A DNA stretch of 55,998 bases from Hepatocystis sp. ex Piliocolobus tephrosceles (GCA_902459845.2 CABPSV020000010.1:1-55998), one strand, 5' to 3'. Shown: positions 24,001 to 36,369, counted from the first letter of the stretch. Numbers and translations are program-made. The notes: generated by a model not told the origin, from the letters alone.

Positions 24001-24899
24001 TCATAAATACATATGTTTAAATTATTATTTGTTAATATACTTAACGCTTTATTAATACTAGTTTTTATAAAACCACATGATAATTTATTATTCATTTTTT
24101 TTATATTTAAAAACTCAATTAAAAAAATGGAATCTAGTCCATATGTTTCATAAAAATCACCAACTCTAGACAAAATTATACAATTACTATATTTTTTTTT
24201 TTCTTCATTCAAAAACTTAAGTAAACCTTTATTTTTATAACAGTCATAATATAATAAATTGTCATCTTTTAAATATTCTAAACAATTAATTGCATTGATA
24301 TTTTTTAATTTGTTTAATTTTTTAATCCAATAATATGATATTCGACAATTGTTTTTATATAATTGTAACTCGTAATCAGAAGGTATAAATTTATTATTCA
24401 AATTATACATGTTATTTAACATTTCATTGTTAGGGGATAATTTCAAATCAAATTTAGGATCTTTCTTATAGTCATTCTTTTCTGTTTCATTATTGTCTTC
24501 GTCATTATTATTTTTCTTACCACTTTCTTTACCACCACTGTTTTTACCAGTTTTATTGTTCGGTAGTGATATAACATGATCAAGATTACTATTAGAAAAT
24601 ATATTACTACTGTCTTCGCTTAACTCTAATATTTTTTTATTATTCAAATTATTCAAACTTGGGAAATCAGCCAAGTTGTTAATTTTATATATTTCATCTT
24701 CTTTTGTATATATTAATTTGCTTATATAACTTTTATTTAATAAAACCCATTTTCTTTTGATATTAAATAGTACATACTTTTTTTTACTAAAACAATTAAA
24801 CATTAGTCCTGTTTTTATGTTCATTATATTTTTAAAAAAAAATGAAAACAGTAGGAAAAATATATATATGTAAAGGCATTTTACCAAACCGTTGTTCAT
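19474..24899 (-). CDS. MSH1-like MutS mismatch-repair protein fused to a GIY-YIG nuclease domain
   Basis: MutS proteins bind DNA mismatches and act as ATPases. Four exons (24899-21921, 21695-21167, 20952-20704, 20558-19474) join in phase to 1613 residues. The mismatch-wedge motif RVGDFYETYG is at residues 246-255 (Phe249, Glu251) and closely resembles plant organellar MSH1. The ATPase is intact: Walker A GENMSGKT (1147-1154), Walker B FILFDE (Asp1240, Glu1241) and the THNYDLL motif. The last 97 residues form a GIY-YIG nuclease fold: VYIL (1520-1523), FYIG (1535-1538), Arg1546, His1550 and Glu1596. This domain order (MutS then GIY-YIG) is that of plant MSH1. The N-terminus has a hydrophobic stretch (about 9-22) followed by Lys/Asn-rich sequence, which could be a bipartite apicoplast leader or a mitochondrial signal. 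Low-complexity inserts interrupt the core domains. Confidence 0.92.
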
Positions 24900-24905
24900 T
24901 TATAA

Positions 24906-24964
<59 letters not shown>

Positions 24965-25624
24965 CAAATGAAATAGGCTTCCTGATGTTATATATATATA
25001 TATGTGTGTGTGCTCTGTGCTCAATCCTTATGTAAAAATACCCTTTTTATTTTTATTTTATTTTTTTTTTTCTGAACTACTATTTTTCCACTTCCTTTTG
25101 CTGATCCCTTACTTCTGCAGATGTTCTCTCTTATTTCCCCTATTTCGTTTTCTTAATTTTTCAATAAGGAATCGTTTAAAATTATAGAAACATTGATGTT
25201 AAAAAAAAAAAATAAATAAAATAAAAAATTGTATTGCACTATGTGAAAATATATATATGAAAAAAAAAAAAAAAAAAAAAAAAAAGGGATAAATAGATAT
25301 ATACCTAGGAACTTTCATTTTTTTTTTCTTTATTCACATTTGTTCATTTTTTTTATGTCATTTGCCAAGACATTATATAAGACATTTTACAAGGCCAGTT
25401 GCTATAGGTCATTTGTACAGCCACTTAAATAAGCATTTACTTAAGCATTTATAGCACCGATCCATTTCGAACAGACACATAAGCATTTACGTATGTATAC
25501 ACTACATACGTTGGGAAAACCTACAAAATGTATTATCCCTTTTTATTATAGCTTACAGACTCGGGAATCTATCTCTTTATATTTTTTTTTTTAAAAATAC
25601 TTACTATATAAGGAGAGAGAAAAA

Positions 25625-25658
<34 letters not shown>

Positions 25659-26096
25659 TATACTACTTAACATTCACTACTTAACATACACCACTTAACA
25701 TATACTACTTAACATATACTACTTAACATATACTACTTAACATATACTAAATAACATACACTAAGTGACATACACTACATAACATATAACCTTTTTCAAT
25801 TTTTAGCCAACTTTAAAACAACGTAAACATTATATAGTGCCCATGTTTTAAATACGAAGATCAGTAAAAAAAAAAATAAAACATACAAATTTGTCAAATG
25901 TTTATGCTTAAAGGTGAACAAATATATACATATGTATAGTTTAAAAAAAAAAAAAAAAAAAATTACAACATTTGTAATGCAAATAAAATAAATATACATG
26001 CAGATATAAGCGGATGTACGTGCGGATGTACATACGGATATACGTGTTTAAGGATGTAGAAAAAAAAAAAAAAATTACCATCTGCGCTTATTATAA

Positions 26097-26127
<31 letters not shown>

Positions 26128-26253
26128 ACACGCTTGTACATTAATCGAATAATATGTAGTTCGTTCGTATTTGTATATATTAAAAATATAAAAGAGGTTT
26201 TATTTACATATACAAATATATACAACTACATCACATCGTTTTTGTCGTTGACA

Positions 26254-26308
<55 letters not shown>

Positions 26309-26329
26309 TATATTCACATAACAACAACA
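24900..26329. other. Divergent intergenic region (MSH1-like / ZNG1)
   Basis: This region holds the promoters of two genes running apart. It contains poly-A (24917-24963), a moderately GC-rich patch (25370-25560) without a convincing frame, a 14-bp array (25661-25790) and a 46-base poly-T tract (about 26260-26305) just before the ZNG1 start. No RNA gene could be recognised. Confidence 0.6.
25661..25790. repeat. 14-bp tandem array
   Basis: The unit cttaacatatacta repeats about nine times, becoming degenerate at the right end (cttaa to taagtgacata). It lies in the divergent promoter region. Confidence 0.8.
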
Positions 26330-28288
26330 ATGATTGGAGTCACAATAATAACAGGATTTTTGGGCTCAGGTAAAACAACTTTACTTAAAAACTTGCTAAA
26401 TGAAAGTTTAAAAAAAAATAAAAAAATAGCAATTATTCACAATGAATTTACTGAAAATAATAATAACATAGATAAAGTTATATTTAAAGATATAAACGAT
26501 ATATATGATTTACCAAAAAGCACACACTTAAACAAAAATAATAATTCACTTGTTAGCAAAGATGATAATAATAAGGATGTAGATGGTTTAAAAATTATTA
26601 ACCAAATTGAAAATGAAGACGGTTTTATATACGAATTAAACAATGGGTGTTTATGTTGTTCTAATAAAAGTAATTTTGTAAAATTAATAGAAAATATATT
26701 ATCGATGAAAACAACATATGATCATATATTTGTTGAAGTAGCAGGGGTATATAACAATATACAGATAAATAATTTATTATGGTTAGACGAGTTAAATGTT
26801 TCTAAAATATACTTAGATAGTATCATACATGTAATAGATACGTACAATTTTTTAAATTATTTTAATAAAAGTAATAATATACCATATTATAACAATTTAA
26901 AAAAAGGTGTTACAAATTTGTACTCTCAAAAAAAAACATATACAAATAATAATTTATCGAATGAACTAATATATGATGACATATTTTCTAGTCTTGATAT
27001 GAGTAGTAATGGCACTGAGTTGGGTGTTATATCTACTGACAATAGTCAACATATAGATAAACATATAACCGATGTAAATGACTATCCCAACAAAAACAAT
27101 GAACCATTTTCTATTAACAACTCTAACTCGAGCAAAAAAAATGCAGAATTCGAACTTGAACAACTAATAGTATGTGATATTATAATTTTAAACAAAATAG
27201 ACAAAATTAGTGATAATGAAAAAAAAAAAATAGAAAAATTTATGAAAAATATGAATCCTTTAAGTTCTATATATTCAACTAGCTACGCAGTAATACCAAT
27301 TGAATATTTAACAAATTTAAAATGTTATGAAAAAAAAAATATTTCAATTGCAACTTTTTTCAAAAATAATGATATATTTTATACTAATGAACAACATACA
27401 AACTCAAACAAAAATATTTCTTTCCATTATAATGACTTTGTTAACTGTTCAATTTATTTTAAACATAATATTTCACATTTAATTAATATAAGCAAACAAT
27501 TATCTGAAAAAAAAAACAAGTATTTAAAGAATAAACAAAAAACAATTTTGAAAGAAATTTTAATGTTTAAAAAAAAAAATATTTTTTCTTACAAAAAAAT
27601 TAATGAAGCTTTTACTTATTTCTTATGGGATAATAATAATAATAATAATAGTGGTACTGGTAATAAGACTCAAATATATAGGGGTAAAGGTGTTTTTGTA
27701 GCTGTTAATGATTATATATATAATAACAAAAATAAATTAAACTTAAATATGTATTATTATCAAAGTGTTGGTGATTTGTATGAAATAAATATAATCATAG
27801 GTGAAGTTCATACATTTTTTCAAAATTATTTGGACAAATTGGAAAATGAAAAAAATGAAAAAATGCAAGTTAATACGCTATCTTCAACGGTAGATAATGT
27901 AGGTAATGCAGACAGCGAAGTTTCATGTTTATGTCAAGACACACCGATGTATGTTAGTAACAGCACATGTAGTACCAACAAATGTAACAGTAACAACGAA
28001 TGTAACAGTAACAACGAATGTAACAGTAACAACGAATGTAACGGTAACAACGAATGTAACGGTAACAACAAATGTAACAGTAACAACAGCGAAATGTACA
28101 ATTGTGAAAACTTGTCCGATATTGAAAACTACTTGTCTGATGAATCTTCAAGTAGCGATGATAATAACTATAATATAAATAATATATTAACAGGTCATGA
28201 CGTTTTTACTTCTAGTTTTTTATTTATAGGTAAAGATATAAACGTAGAACATATAAAAAGTAAATTAAATGATTGCTTATATTGTTAG
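26330..28288 (+). CDS. CobW/ZNG1-family zinc-chaperone GTPase
   Basis: This is a G3E-family P-loop GTPase; eukaryotic ZNG1 (CBWD) delivers zinc to client metalloenzymes such as methionine aminopeptidase 1. The frame is a single exon of 652 residues. Walker A is GFLGSGKTT (residues 9-17), the metal-binding CxCC motif is GCLCC (Cys107, Cys109, Cys110), the Walker B-like strand is HIFVEVAG (Glu136), and the guanine-specificity motif NKID follows near residue 287. A CobW C-terminal domain (GKGVFVAVND onward) is present, split by inserts. Near residues 545-585 there is a Cys-containing hexapeptide array (NECNSN units), unusual for the family. The final strand is SSFLFIGKDI. The ATG follows ACAACA, giving the common Met-x-Gly-Val start. 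Confidence 0.93.
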   Translation: MIGVTIITGFLGSGKTTLLKNLLNESLKKNKKIAIIHNEFTENNNNIDKVIFKDINDIYDLPKSTHLNKNNNSLVSKDDNNKDVDGLKIINQIENEDGFIYELNNGCLCCSNKSNFVKLIENILSMKTTYDHIFVEVAGVYNNIQINNLLWLDELNVSKIYLDSIIHVIDTYNFLNYFNKSNNIPYYNNLKKGVTNLYSQKKTYTNNNLSNELIYDDIFSSLDMSSNGTELGVISTDNSQHIDKHITDVNDYPNKNNEPFSINNSNSSKKNAEFELEQLIVCDIIILNKIDKISDNEKKKIEKFMKNMNPLSSIYSTSYAVIPIEYLTNLKCYEKKNISIATFFKNNDIFYTNEQHTNSNKNISFHYNDFVNCSIYFKHNISHLINISKQLSEKKNKYLKNKQKTILKEILMFKKKNIFSYKKINEAFTYFLWDNNNNNNSGTGNKTQIYRGKGVFVAVNDYIYNNKNKLNLNMYYYQSVGDLYEINIIIGEVHTFFQNYLDKLENEKNEKMQVNTLSSTVDNVGNADSEVSCLCQDTPMYVSNSTCSTNKCNSNNECNSNNECNSNNECNGNNECNGNNKCNSNNSEMYNCENLSDIENYLSDESSSSDDNNYNINNILTGHDVFTSSFLFIGKDINVEHIKSKLNDCLYC

Positions 28289-28488
28289 TTACTTATACAT
28301 AACGACTATACATTAAAAAAAAAAAAAAATACTCTTATATATTTAAGAACTTATAAGTAGCATTATATATATTTTTACATCATAAACGAAGCACGATAAA
28401 TGTACTTTTTATTTTGAAAGTTATTTGTCCCACTTTGTTTTTGTCATACATGTACACATATGCGTACATATGTTTCTGTCCGTTTGTG

Positions 28489-28519
<31 letters not shown>

Positions 28520-28549
28520 TTTTTTTATATTTTAAAATATCAACGGGTG

Positions 28550-28589
<40 letters not shown>

Positions 28590-29244
28590 AAACAAACACA
28601 AACACAAAATAGCCAAATCATATAACAAATTGTAAGAAAAATATAACATTGTTACATGTTTATGTCATTTGTCTACATAGAAGTAGCTATAAAACTTTTT
28701 TATGTTATTTTAAAAAATATTTTACCTATACATAAAATAGTTAATTACACAAAAGTATTACAATATATATAACACACGTACATATGTATGTGTATGTATA
28801 TATATATATATATATATATACTTATGATTTCGTTGTAATTTTTCTATAATATTATGTGTTTAAATAGAAAAAAAAAACAAATAATATGTATATGTACGAG
28901 CAATAGTAATACAATTACTGATGTTATTACCCACATTATCTATAGAGCCGCATGAATAGGCAATTTAAAAAAAAAAAAAAAAGAAAAAAAAAAAAAAAAA
29001 GAAAATAATTAAAGTGGATAAAATATGTTGACATATAAATAGCTTCTTTTTTTTTTTCTATACATAGCAATGGTGCTCTAAATAGTACAGGAAAATAATA
29101 TTATACAAGTACACTACACAAGTTAGTGTATAAAAATGCAAGTACTACACTTATAATATACACATAGCCATATCTATATTAAAATTAAAAAAAAAATAGA
29201 AAAACAAAGATTAATGTTATATTATACAATAAAATAACTCCTTT

Positions 29245-29298
<54 letters not shown>

Positions 29299-29334
29299 TT
29301 TTTTTTTTTTTTTATTATGCACTCATATGTTCAC
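28289..29334. other. Convergent intergenic region (ZNG1 / RNR2)
   Basis: About 24 T (28503-28526) are followed by about 36 A (28552-28587), separated by a 25-base spacer with its own small palindrome (atattttaaaatat). Further right there are TA repeats (28798-28821), poly-A tracts, and a long poly-T run (29244-29313) ending just before the RNR2 stop codon. No gene is seen. Confidence 0.6.
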
Positions 29335-30384
29335 TTAAAAGTCCGTATTTAAACAAAATACTTGCTCCTTTCTCTGAGCCATAACACCAGATTTTTGATA
29401 ATCTGCCACTCTCTTTTCAAAAAAGTTTGTTTTTCCTTGCAAAGAAATTAAATCCATCCAACTAAATGGGTTTTTAGCAAAAAATATTTTTGAACAACCT
29501 AAACACTCTAATAATCTATCAGCTACAAATTCAATATATTGTGACATAAGTCTAGAATTCATACCTATCAAATCACAAGGTAACGAATCACAAATAAAAG
29601 ATCTTTCTACTTCAACAGCTTCTTTAACAATACTATGAACAACACTCTCGGGTAATTTATTTTCTAATAAACTATATATTAAACAATTAAAATCAGTATG
29701 TAATCCTTCATCTCTACTTATCAATTCATTACTAAATGTCAAACCATGTAATTTATTTTGTTTTTTAAACCAAAAAATAGCACAAAAACTTCCACTAAAT
29801 AATATACCTTCAACACAAGCATTTGCTACAATTCTTTCTGCAAAAGAATTAGTATCGTTTATCCATTTAGCTGCCCATAATGCTTTATTTTTAACTGCTG
29901 GTATACTTTCTATAGCATGAAATAAATATAATCTTTCATTTTCATCTTTAATATAATTATCAATTAATAAACTATAAGTTTCTGAATGTACATTTTCTAC
30001 AGCTATTTGAAAAGCATAAAATTTTCTAGCTTCAATTATCTTTACTTGTCTTAAAAATTTACTAGCCAAATTTTCCAATACAATACCATCACTAGATGCA
30101 AAAAATGCTAACACATGTTTAATAAAATGTCTTTCATTATTATTTAATTTTTCATAATCTTTCAAATCACTTGATAAATCAATTTCTTCAGCTGTCCAAA
30201 AAGAAGCTTCTGCTTTTTTATAAAATTCCCAAACGTCAGGATATAAAATTGGATATAAACTAAATCTATCTGTATCGATATTTAAAATTTTTTCGTTTAC
30301 TTCCTTTGATTTTTGTTCATCACTAAATTTTCTTTCTCCTTCAGTAAAAGTGTGCTCTTTGGGCATTTTTAACACTTCTTGCAT
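29335..30384 (-). CDS. RNR2: Ribonucleotide reductase small subunit (R2)
   Basis: R2 holds the di-iron tyrosyl-radical cofactor of class I ribonucleotide reductase, the enzyme that makes deoxyribonucleotides for replication. It is a single exon of 349 residues, the normal family length, with almost no low-complexity sequence, which is rare in this window. All metal ligands and the radical Tyr are present by alignment to mouse R2: Asp99 (SSDG), Glu130 and His133 (ENVHSE), Tyr137, Glu192 (VEGI), and Glu226 and His229 (RDEGLH). The C-terminal tail FCLNTDF is the R1-docking heptapeptide. The start is the first of two possible Met (1 and 7). The gene is convergent with ZNG1. Confidence 0.97.
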   Translation of the reverse strand: MQEVLKMPKEHTFTEGERKFSDEQKSKEVNEKILNIDTDRFSLYPILYPDVWEFYKKAEASFWTAEEIDLSSDLKDYEKLNNNERHFIKHVLAFFASSDGIVLENLASKFLRQVKIIEARKFYAFQIAVENVHSETYSLLIDNYIKDENERLYLFHAIESIPAVKNKALWAAKWINDTNSFAERIVANACVEGILFSGSFCAIFWFKKQNKLHGLTFSNELISRDEGLHTDFNCLIYSLLENKLPESVVHSIVKEAVEVERSFICDSLPCDLIGMNSRLMSQYIEFVADRLLECLGCSKIFFAKNPFSWMDLISLQGKTNFFEKRVADYQKSGVMAQRKEQVFCLNTDF

Positions 30385-30395
30385 TATGTTCTTTC

Positions 30396-30432
<37 letters not shown>

Positions 30433-31166
30433 AATATAATACCTTTCTTAAATATATAAATATATATCTATTCTTGGTATAGTGTTACGTTTGGTTAGCT
30501 ACTTAAAGAATTGTGCAAACCAACTTTCGAATTGATAAAAAAAGGAAAAATAAGAAAAATGACAAATAGAGAAAAAAAAAATATTACAAACAGGCGTGAA
30601 TAAAGATGATAACGATAAATAAATATATACACCTGTACATATATATATGTATATATATATATATAACGCGTTTTTTATTCTTAAATATACATAGGAGCCA
30701 TAAAATTGTAATAATGTATAAAAAAATATTTCTTAAAATATCAAACTCGTTTTAAAAAAAAAAAAAAAAAAAAAATATAGATATATATGTGGATATATTA
30801 AAAAAGAAAAGCTGTATTTTTTTTTTTTTATCTATCTATTTGTTAAAAAGTAGGAGCCAGTCATTTTTTGACAAAGCAGTATATATATATAACAAGCATA
30901 TCTTTATTATTATTATTATTATTATTTTTTTTTTTTTTTTTCCGGAAACTTATTAATAACGAACACGAGCAAAAATTAAATTAGTGCAGCTTTTAAATTT
31001 GCAGCGTTTAAATTTGCAGCGTTTAAATTTGCAGAGTTTAAATTTGCAGAGTTTAAATTTTTACATAGCTACTTATTTGCAATATATACATTTTTTACAT
31101 TACTTTTCTCTTGATAATGCTTATTATATACACTAATATGTACATATATATGCACCTTTGTTTAAA

Positions 31167-31205
<39 letters not shown>

Positions 31206-32025
31206 TGACTTTATACATATATTGCATGTATGTGTGTACATCTGTACTCATAATTATATAACACAAAAACCAAAACTTTACTCATTTGTCTCGCGTACAA
31301 CAAAACATGTCATAATACATAATTAAGCCTAATTATATTATTTATAATTTTTTTCTCCAAATTCGAGGTGTGTGTGTGTGTGAGTTTTTTTTTTTTTTTT
31401 TTTTTTTTATTGCCAATAAAACTAAAAAAGTTTGATCCTTAAATTTTTTTTTTAATTTACATATACTTATAGTGCATGTACTATTTTTTTATATAACGCA
31501 CATTTTTTTTTTTTTTAAATTCAATTATAACATAATTTTTTTTAATGAAAATCTCTCATATGTGTTTGTTCCTTTTCATATTATATATATATATATATAT
31601 ATGTATATTAATCCGTTTTTTTAAAAGTTAAATTATAAAAAACGTTTTTCACACACGCTTGTATATATATATATAATCATATACATGCTTACACATGTAT
31701 CATGCTTTTGTGTTAAAAAAAGAGAAAAGAAAAATTGCTTATCTTTATATTAAAAAACTACTAAAAAATATATTGCAATTCAAGTATTAAATGAAAAAAA
31801 ATATTTTTTTTTACCATAAGGACAAAAATAAAATAAAAATTCAACTATTAAAGAAAATACTAAAAATATATCAACTATATGAATAGTGCTAATGTTATTG
31901 TTGATAACAAATTTACGTAACCATGTCTAATTTAGAAGTCCTTTTTAATAAAACAAAATGTTACTTAAGATTAATTATGTTTTTTCATTTGAAATAAATA
32001 AAAGCGTAAAAAAAGAAATTAATGC

Positions 32026-32064
<39 letters not shown>

Positions 32065-32503
32065 CAGTTGAGCGGTCACTTAAAATATCATAACTAAAAT
32101 ATATATATATATATATATATGCATATACACATGGACATATATGAACTAATTATACTGTAGTATTATAGTTTTAATCAACCTCTCACAAAAACAAAATCCA
32201 TTTTTACTATTTTTAAATATAACTATACAAATATTCTACGAATAATGCAATGTTATAATACTATATAAATATAAATCAACAGTATATATACATATATATA
32301 CATATATATACATATATATACATATATATACATATATTTATATATATACATGTATATGTATATTTAAAGTTCTAATGCATTTTTAAAAATTATTTAATAC
32401 AAATTATGTGTCCGTTATAAACAAACTATACAAAAAAAAAAAAAATAAATAAAATACAATAATGTTATAAGGTATGTAACACAATATTAAAAATAGTACA
32501 TAT

Positions 32504-32537
<34 letters not shown>

Positions 32538-32714
32538 AATGCATTAAAGGAACAATAAGGTGTATAATTAAAATTTTACCTTAATATATTATTTTTAAAA
32601 TAATCAATTATTAATAAACTGTTTATACATACATGCGCGCATATATATATATATGCGAGTAATTCTCCACATAAATGTATTAAATATTTTAGGTGTTACG
32701 TAAAATAATAAATG

Positions 32715-32765
<51 letters not shown>
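30385..32765. other. 2.4-kb intergenic region upstream of RNR2
   Basis: The region lies between the RNR2 start (-) and the RING gene end (-), so it should hold the RNR2 promoter and 5' UTR. It contains poly-A just before the start (30400-30430), a 15-bp repeat (31000-31062), several TA microsatellites (32036-32062, 32100-32120), a catatatata repeat (32282-32340) and a poly-T tract of about 47 bases (32720-32767). No coding or RNA gene is seen. Confidence 0.6.
31000..31062. repeat. 15-bp repeat, four copies
   Basis: The unit gtttaaatttgcagc, with an agagtt variant, is repeated about four times about 620 bases upstream of the RNR2 start codon. Confidence 0.7.
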
Positions 32766-32770
<5 letters not shown>

Positions 32771-34778
32771 CCTTTCCAATAATTTTCCTACACAAAGGGC
32801 AATCATTGTTTTTTTTTAACCAAGTAAATATACATTCTTTATGGTAATAGTGACGATAATTACATGGTAATATACAAATATCATCGTCATTTAAATATTT
32901 AGAACGACAAATTGAACATGTGTAATTTGAGTTTTCTACATTAATAAAAAATGCATTATTATCTTCTGTTAAATACAAATCATTTTTTTCTTTTTCTGAT
33001 TTTTTTTTTTTTTTTTTTTTTACTTTCTTAAAATATTCAAATATACCTTTTTTGGTATTATTCTCATTTTTATCAATTGATTCGTTACTATCTGTTATAT
33101 CTTTATTATCGGAAAACTTATCAAATTCCTTTTTACATTCGCAATTGTTATTATTGCTGTTACTGTTACTGTTACCATCGTTATCACCATGTTTTGTGTT
33201 ATTTATTATTTTATCACTCATATTATTATTATCTGCTTGTATATTAGATTTTATATTATTTATGTTTGTACTTCCGTTTGTGTTTGTTTTTGCACTAATA
33301 TTTATAACATTTGATGTATTTTTTAAATTATCATGTATGTCGAAATGACATGTATTTGTATTATCTTCTACGTATTTATTATTACAGCCTTTCATCTTAT
33401 CACAACCGGTATTTATATTAATACTAGCAGTATCCATAGTATTATTTCCACTACTATTGTCATTTATATTATCCAAAGCAACCATGTTCGGAATATCAAC
33501 TATCGTAACAGTATCACCTCTAACAGTTTCTATTCCTGTTTTTAAACTGTCATCCCAATCATTATCTGAGTTATTTTTATTTTTGTTAAATAACATTTGT
33601 TCACGATAATCTTTATATTCAAGAAATTTAATTATTTTTAATTTTTTTAAAATTTTTTTTGGTGTTGGTGTTTTTCTTTTCGTAAATATTAATATTAATA
33701 CAAGGAAACAAAGAATTAGCCTTAATAAAATATATAAAAAGAATGGGAGAAAATAATATATCGTTGCTAATACTAAGGTAAGATAAAATGTATGATACCT
33801 GATAAAAGATTTATCTCCAAATATATAAAAAAAAACACATAACGATAAATATAATAAAACAATAAAATGAATTTTAGATTCTATTGTTCTTATTTTTTTA
33901 GAAGCTTCCTTTTGTTTTATAAATAATATCGATATATATAAAATTATACTTATATGAATAAATAAAAAACTTAATAATAAACCACATAAAAATAGTAATA
34001 CATTTTCCCTTTTATATATTACTATTTGAAGAAAATCATAATATAATATAATCATAAGTAAAATTATAAGTACTAAAAGAGTAGAATGAAAAAAAATTGA
34101 GCAAACGTGAAAATTTCGATTAGCTCTTTTAGATATAATGGCTTCATCTTCCATAACAAAACTATTATTAATACTATCAACTGCATCATCAATATTGTTA
34201 TCAGTTGTATTAAAATTATGTTCGATATTATTATATATACCTCCATTATTACCATTATTATTATTATTATTATTAACTGTAGTTGCAATAGTAGTAACAC
34301 TTTCAGTGTTTCCTGATTTATTCTTTTGATTGTTTAACTCGTTTTTATTACTACTTGTATGAACATCATTATTGTAAATTACTAAGTTATTATTATTATT
34401 ACATGAGTTGATATTATCATTTGTTATATTAATATCATGATTGTTTATATTAGTATCTCCGATACTTATATTATTATTACTTTTAGTTATATTAATACTA
34501 CTACTAGTATTATTATTATTATTACTGTACATATTGTTATTCATTTCATCACAATTTTTTAATAAAGTATCTTTTATTCGCTCACTTTCTTCGCATTTTA
34601 AATTATTTTGATTACATCTTTTTTTTAAAGCTATGCTATTAGTCCCTGCTAATATTAAATCATTATTTGTAGAACTTGTTCTGATGTTTTCATCATTTTT
34701 AACATTTCTAGCAATTTCGTGTGTTTCATTCACTTTTATAACTATCTCATTTACTATGTTTTTTTCAATGTTCATCAT
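32766..34778 (-). CDS. Multi-pass membrane RING-H2 E3 ubiquitin ligase
   Basis: The frame is a single exon of 670 residues. The N-terminal 220 residues are Asn-rich low complexity. A membrane block (about 225-385) has about five or six hydrophobic helices. A second Asn/Asp-rich region and a poly-Lys stretch follow. The C-terminus is a complete RING-H2 finger: Cys621, Cys624, Cys639, His643, His646, Cys649, Cys660 and Cys663, in C3H2C3 order, with Trp-Leu after the fourth Cys ligand. RING-H2 domains recruit E2 enzymes for ubiquitin transfer. The topology, a membrane domain then a terminal RING, is that of ER or Golgi quality-control ligases, which is an inference. The stop codon abuts a long poly-T tract. 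Confidence 0.9.
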
Positions 34779-36328
34779 ATAAAAAGCTCTCTTTTTTTTT
34801 TTTTTTTTTTTTTTTAATACATTTGTGTGGTTGATATTATGTTTATTATTTTTTTTTTCTCTTTATTGCTTTTTTAAAAAGATACAAATTAATCAGTAAA
34901 ATCTTTTTATGTTTTTAACAATTGGATTATTCTTTATATATCAAAAACAAAAAAAAAAAAAAAAAAAAACATTTTGAAGTCCCCCCCCACTTACCAAAAA
35001 AAAAAAAAAAAAAAAATATATTTAATATATATATATATATATATAATCATAAAATAATATATAAAATCATAAAAGCATTGATAAAAAAGCACTAAAAAAA
35101 ATTCTTACTTTGTCAAATTTGTTATTAATTCGTTATCAATTTGCTAAAAAATTGCGAAAATTTGTTAAAATTAATGTTAAATATATTGTTAAAATTAATG
35201 TTAAAATTAATGTTAAAATTAATGTTAAAATTAATGTTAAAATGAATGTTAAAATGAAATTAAAATTAATGTTAAAATTAATGCGAAGTTACTGCCAAAA
35301 TTATTGCCAAAATTGTTAATAAAATATTTTGTCAATATACCTTTAAAACATTATTGTAAAAAAAAAAAAATAATAAATATATACAATGTATATTTATATA
35401 TATGTATATATATTGGAAGCTGAAAGTCCATCATTGTTTTATAAAATTTATGAAACATAAATACAAAATATATTTTTTTAATTTAAAAAAGGTACTTCAA
35501 TCCCTAAGCAAATATTTTATTTTATTGAGTTAAAGGGGTTTTACTGCTATTTGTATATATATATGTAAATTATATACATATGCATAATTGTTATATTTTA
35601 TTTTTATCACTTTTTTTAACTTTTATATTTTTTTCATAAATCATTTGGCAATGAATTTTGAAAAAATATAAAATTGCTTTTAATCAGAGTACTGATGTAT
35701 ACGTACAAATAATAATAACGTTATTATTGCTATTATATATATATATACATATTTATATATATATATATACATTTTACTATCATCGCTTTTAATGCCTTAA
35801 ATAAAATAAGTCCAAATCAGGTAAAAAAAATTATTTATACGTAGACTTTAGAGAAAGTCGCGCATATGTTTTCACTTACATTTTAATTTTAAAAAAAAAT
35901 GGAGAACATTTTAAAGAGTAAATAATTGTTTAAAAGCAAAAGGAGACAAAAAGAAAAAACACAATAACTTAACTTTTTAAAATATAATTAATGTGTTCTA
36001 TGTATAAATGTATATAACACAAAATGAATTATATGTATGTTCACATTTATGTATGTATATATATATATATATATTCACAAATATTTATGCTTCTTAAACA
36101 ACCTTCGCACAGTCTTTTTGTTCCTGTTTTTTTTTTTTTTTACTAAAAAATTTGTTCAAACAATATTTAACATGAAATATTATATTTTTATTTTACTTAA
36201 TATGTTTTCAATACCTTAGAATGGTATTGTCAAAAAAAAAAAAAAAAAAAAAAATTAAATTTATTTTCGAGATGGAATATATGCTCTAAAGTTCTAATAT
36301 TCAAGCTAAGCAAAATAAAAACAGGTCG

Positions 36329-36369
<41 letters not shown>

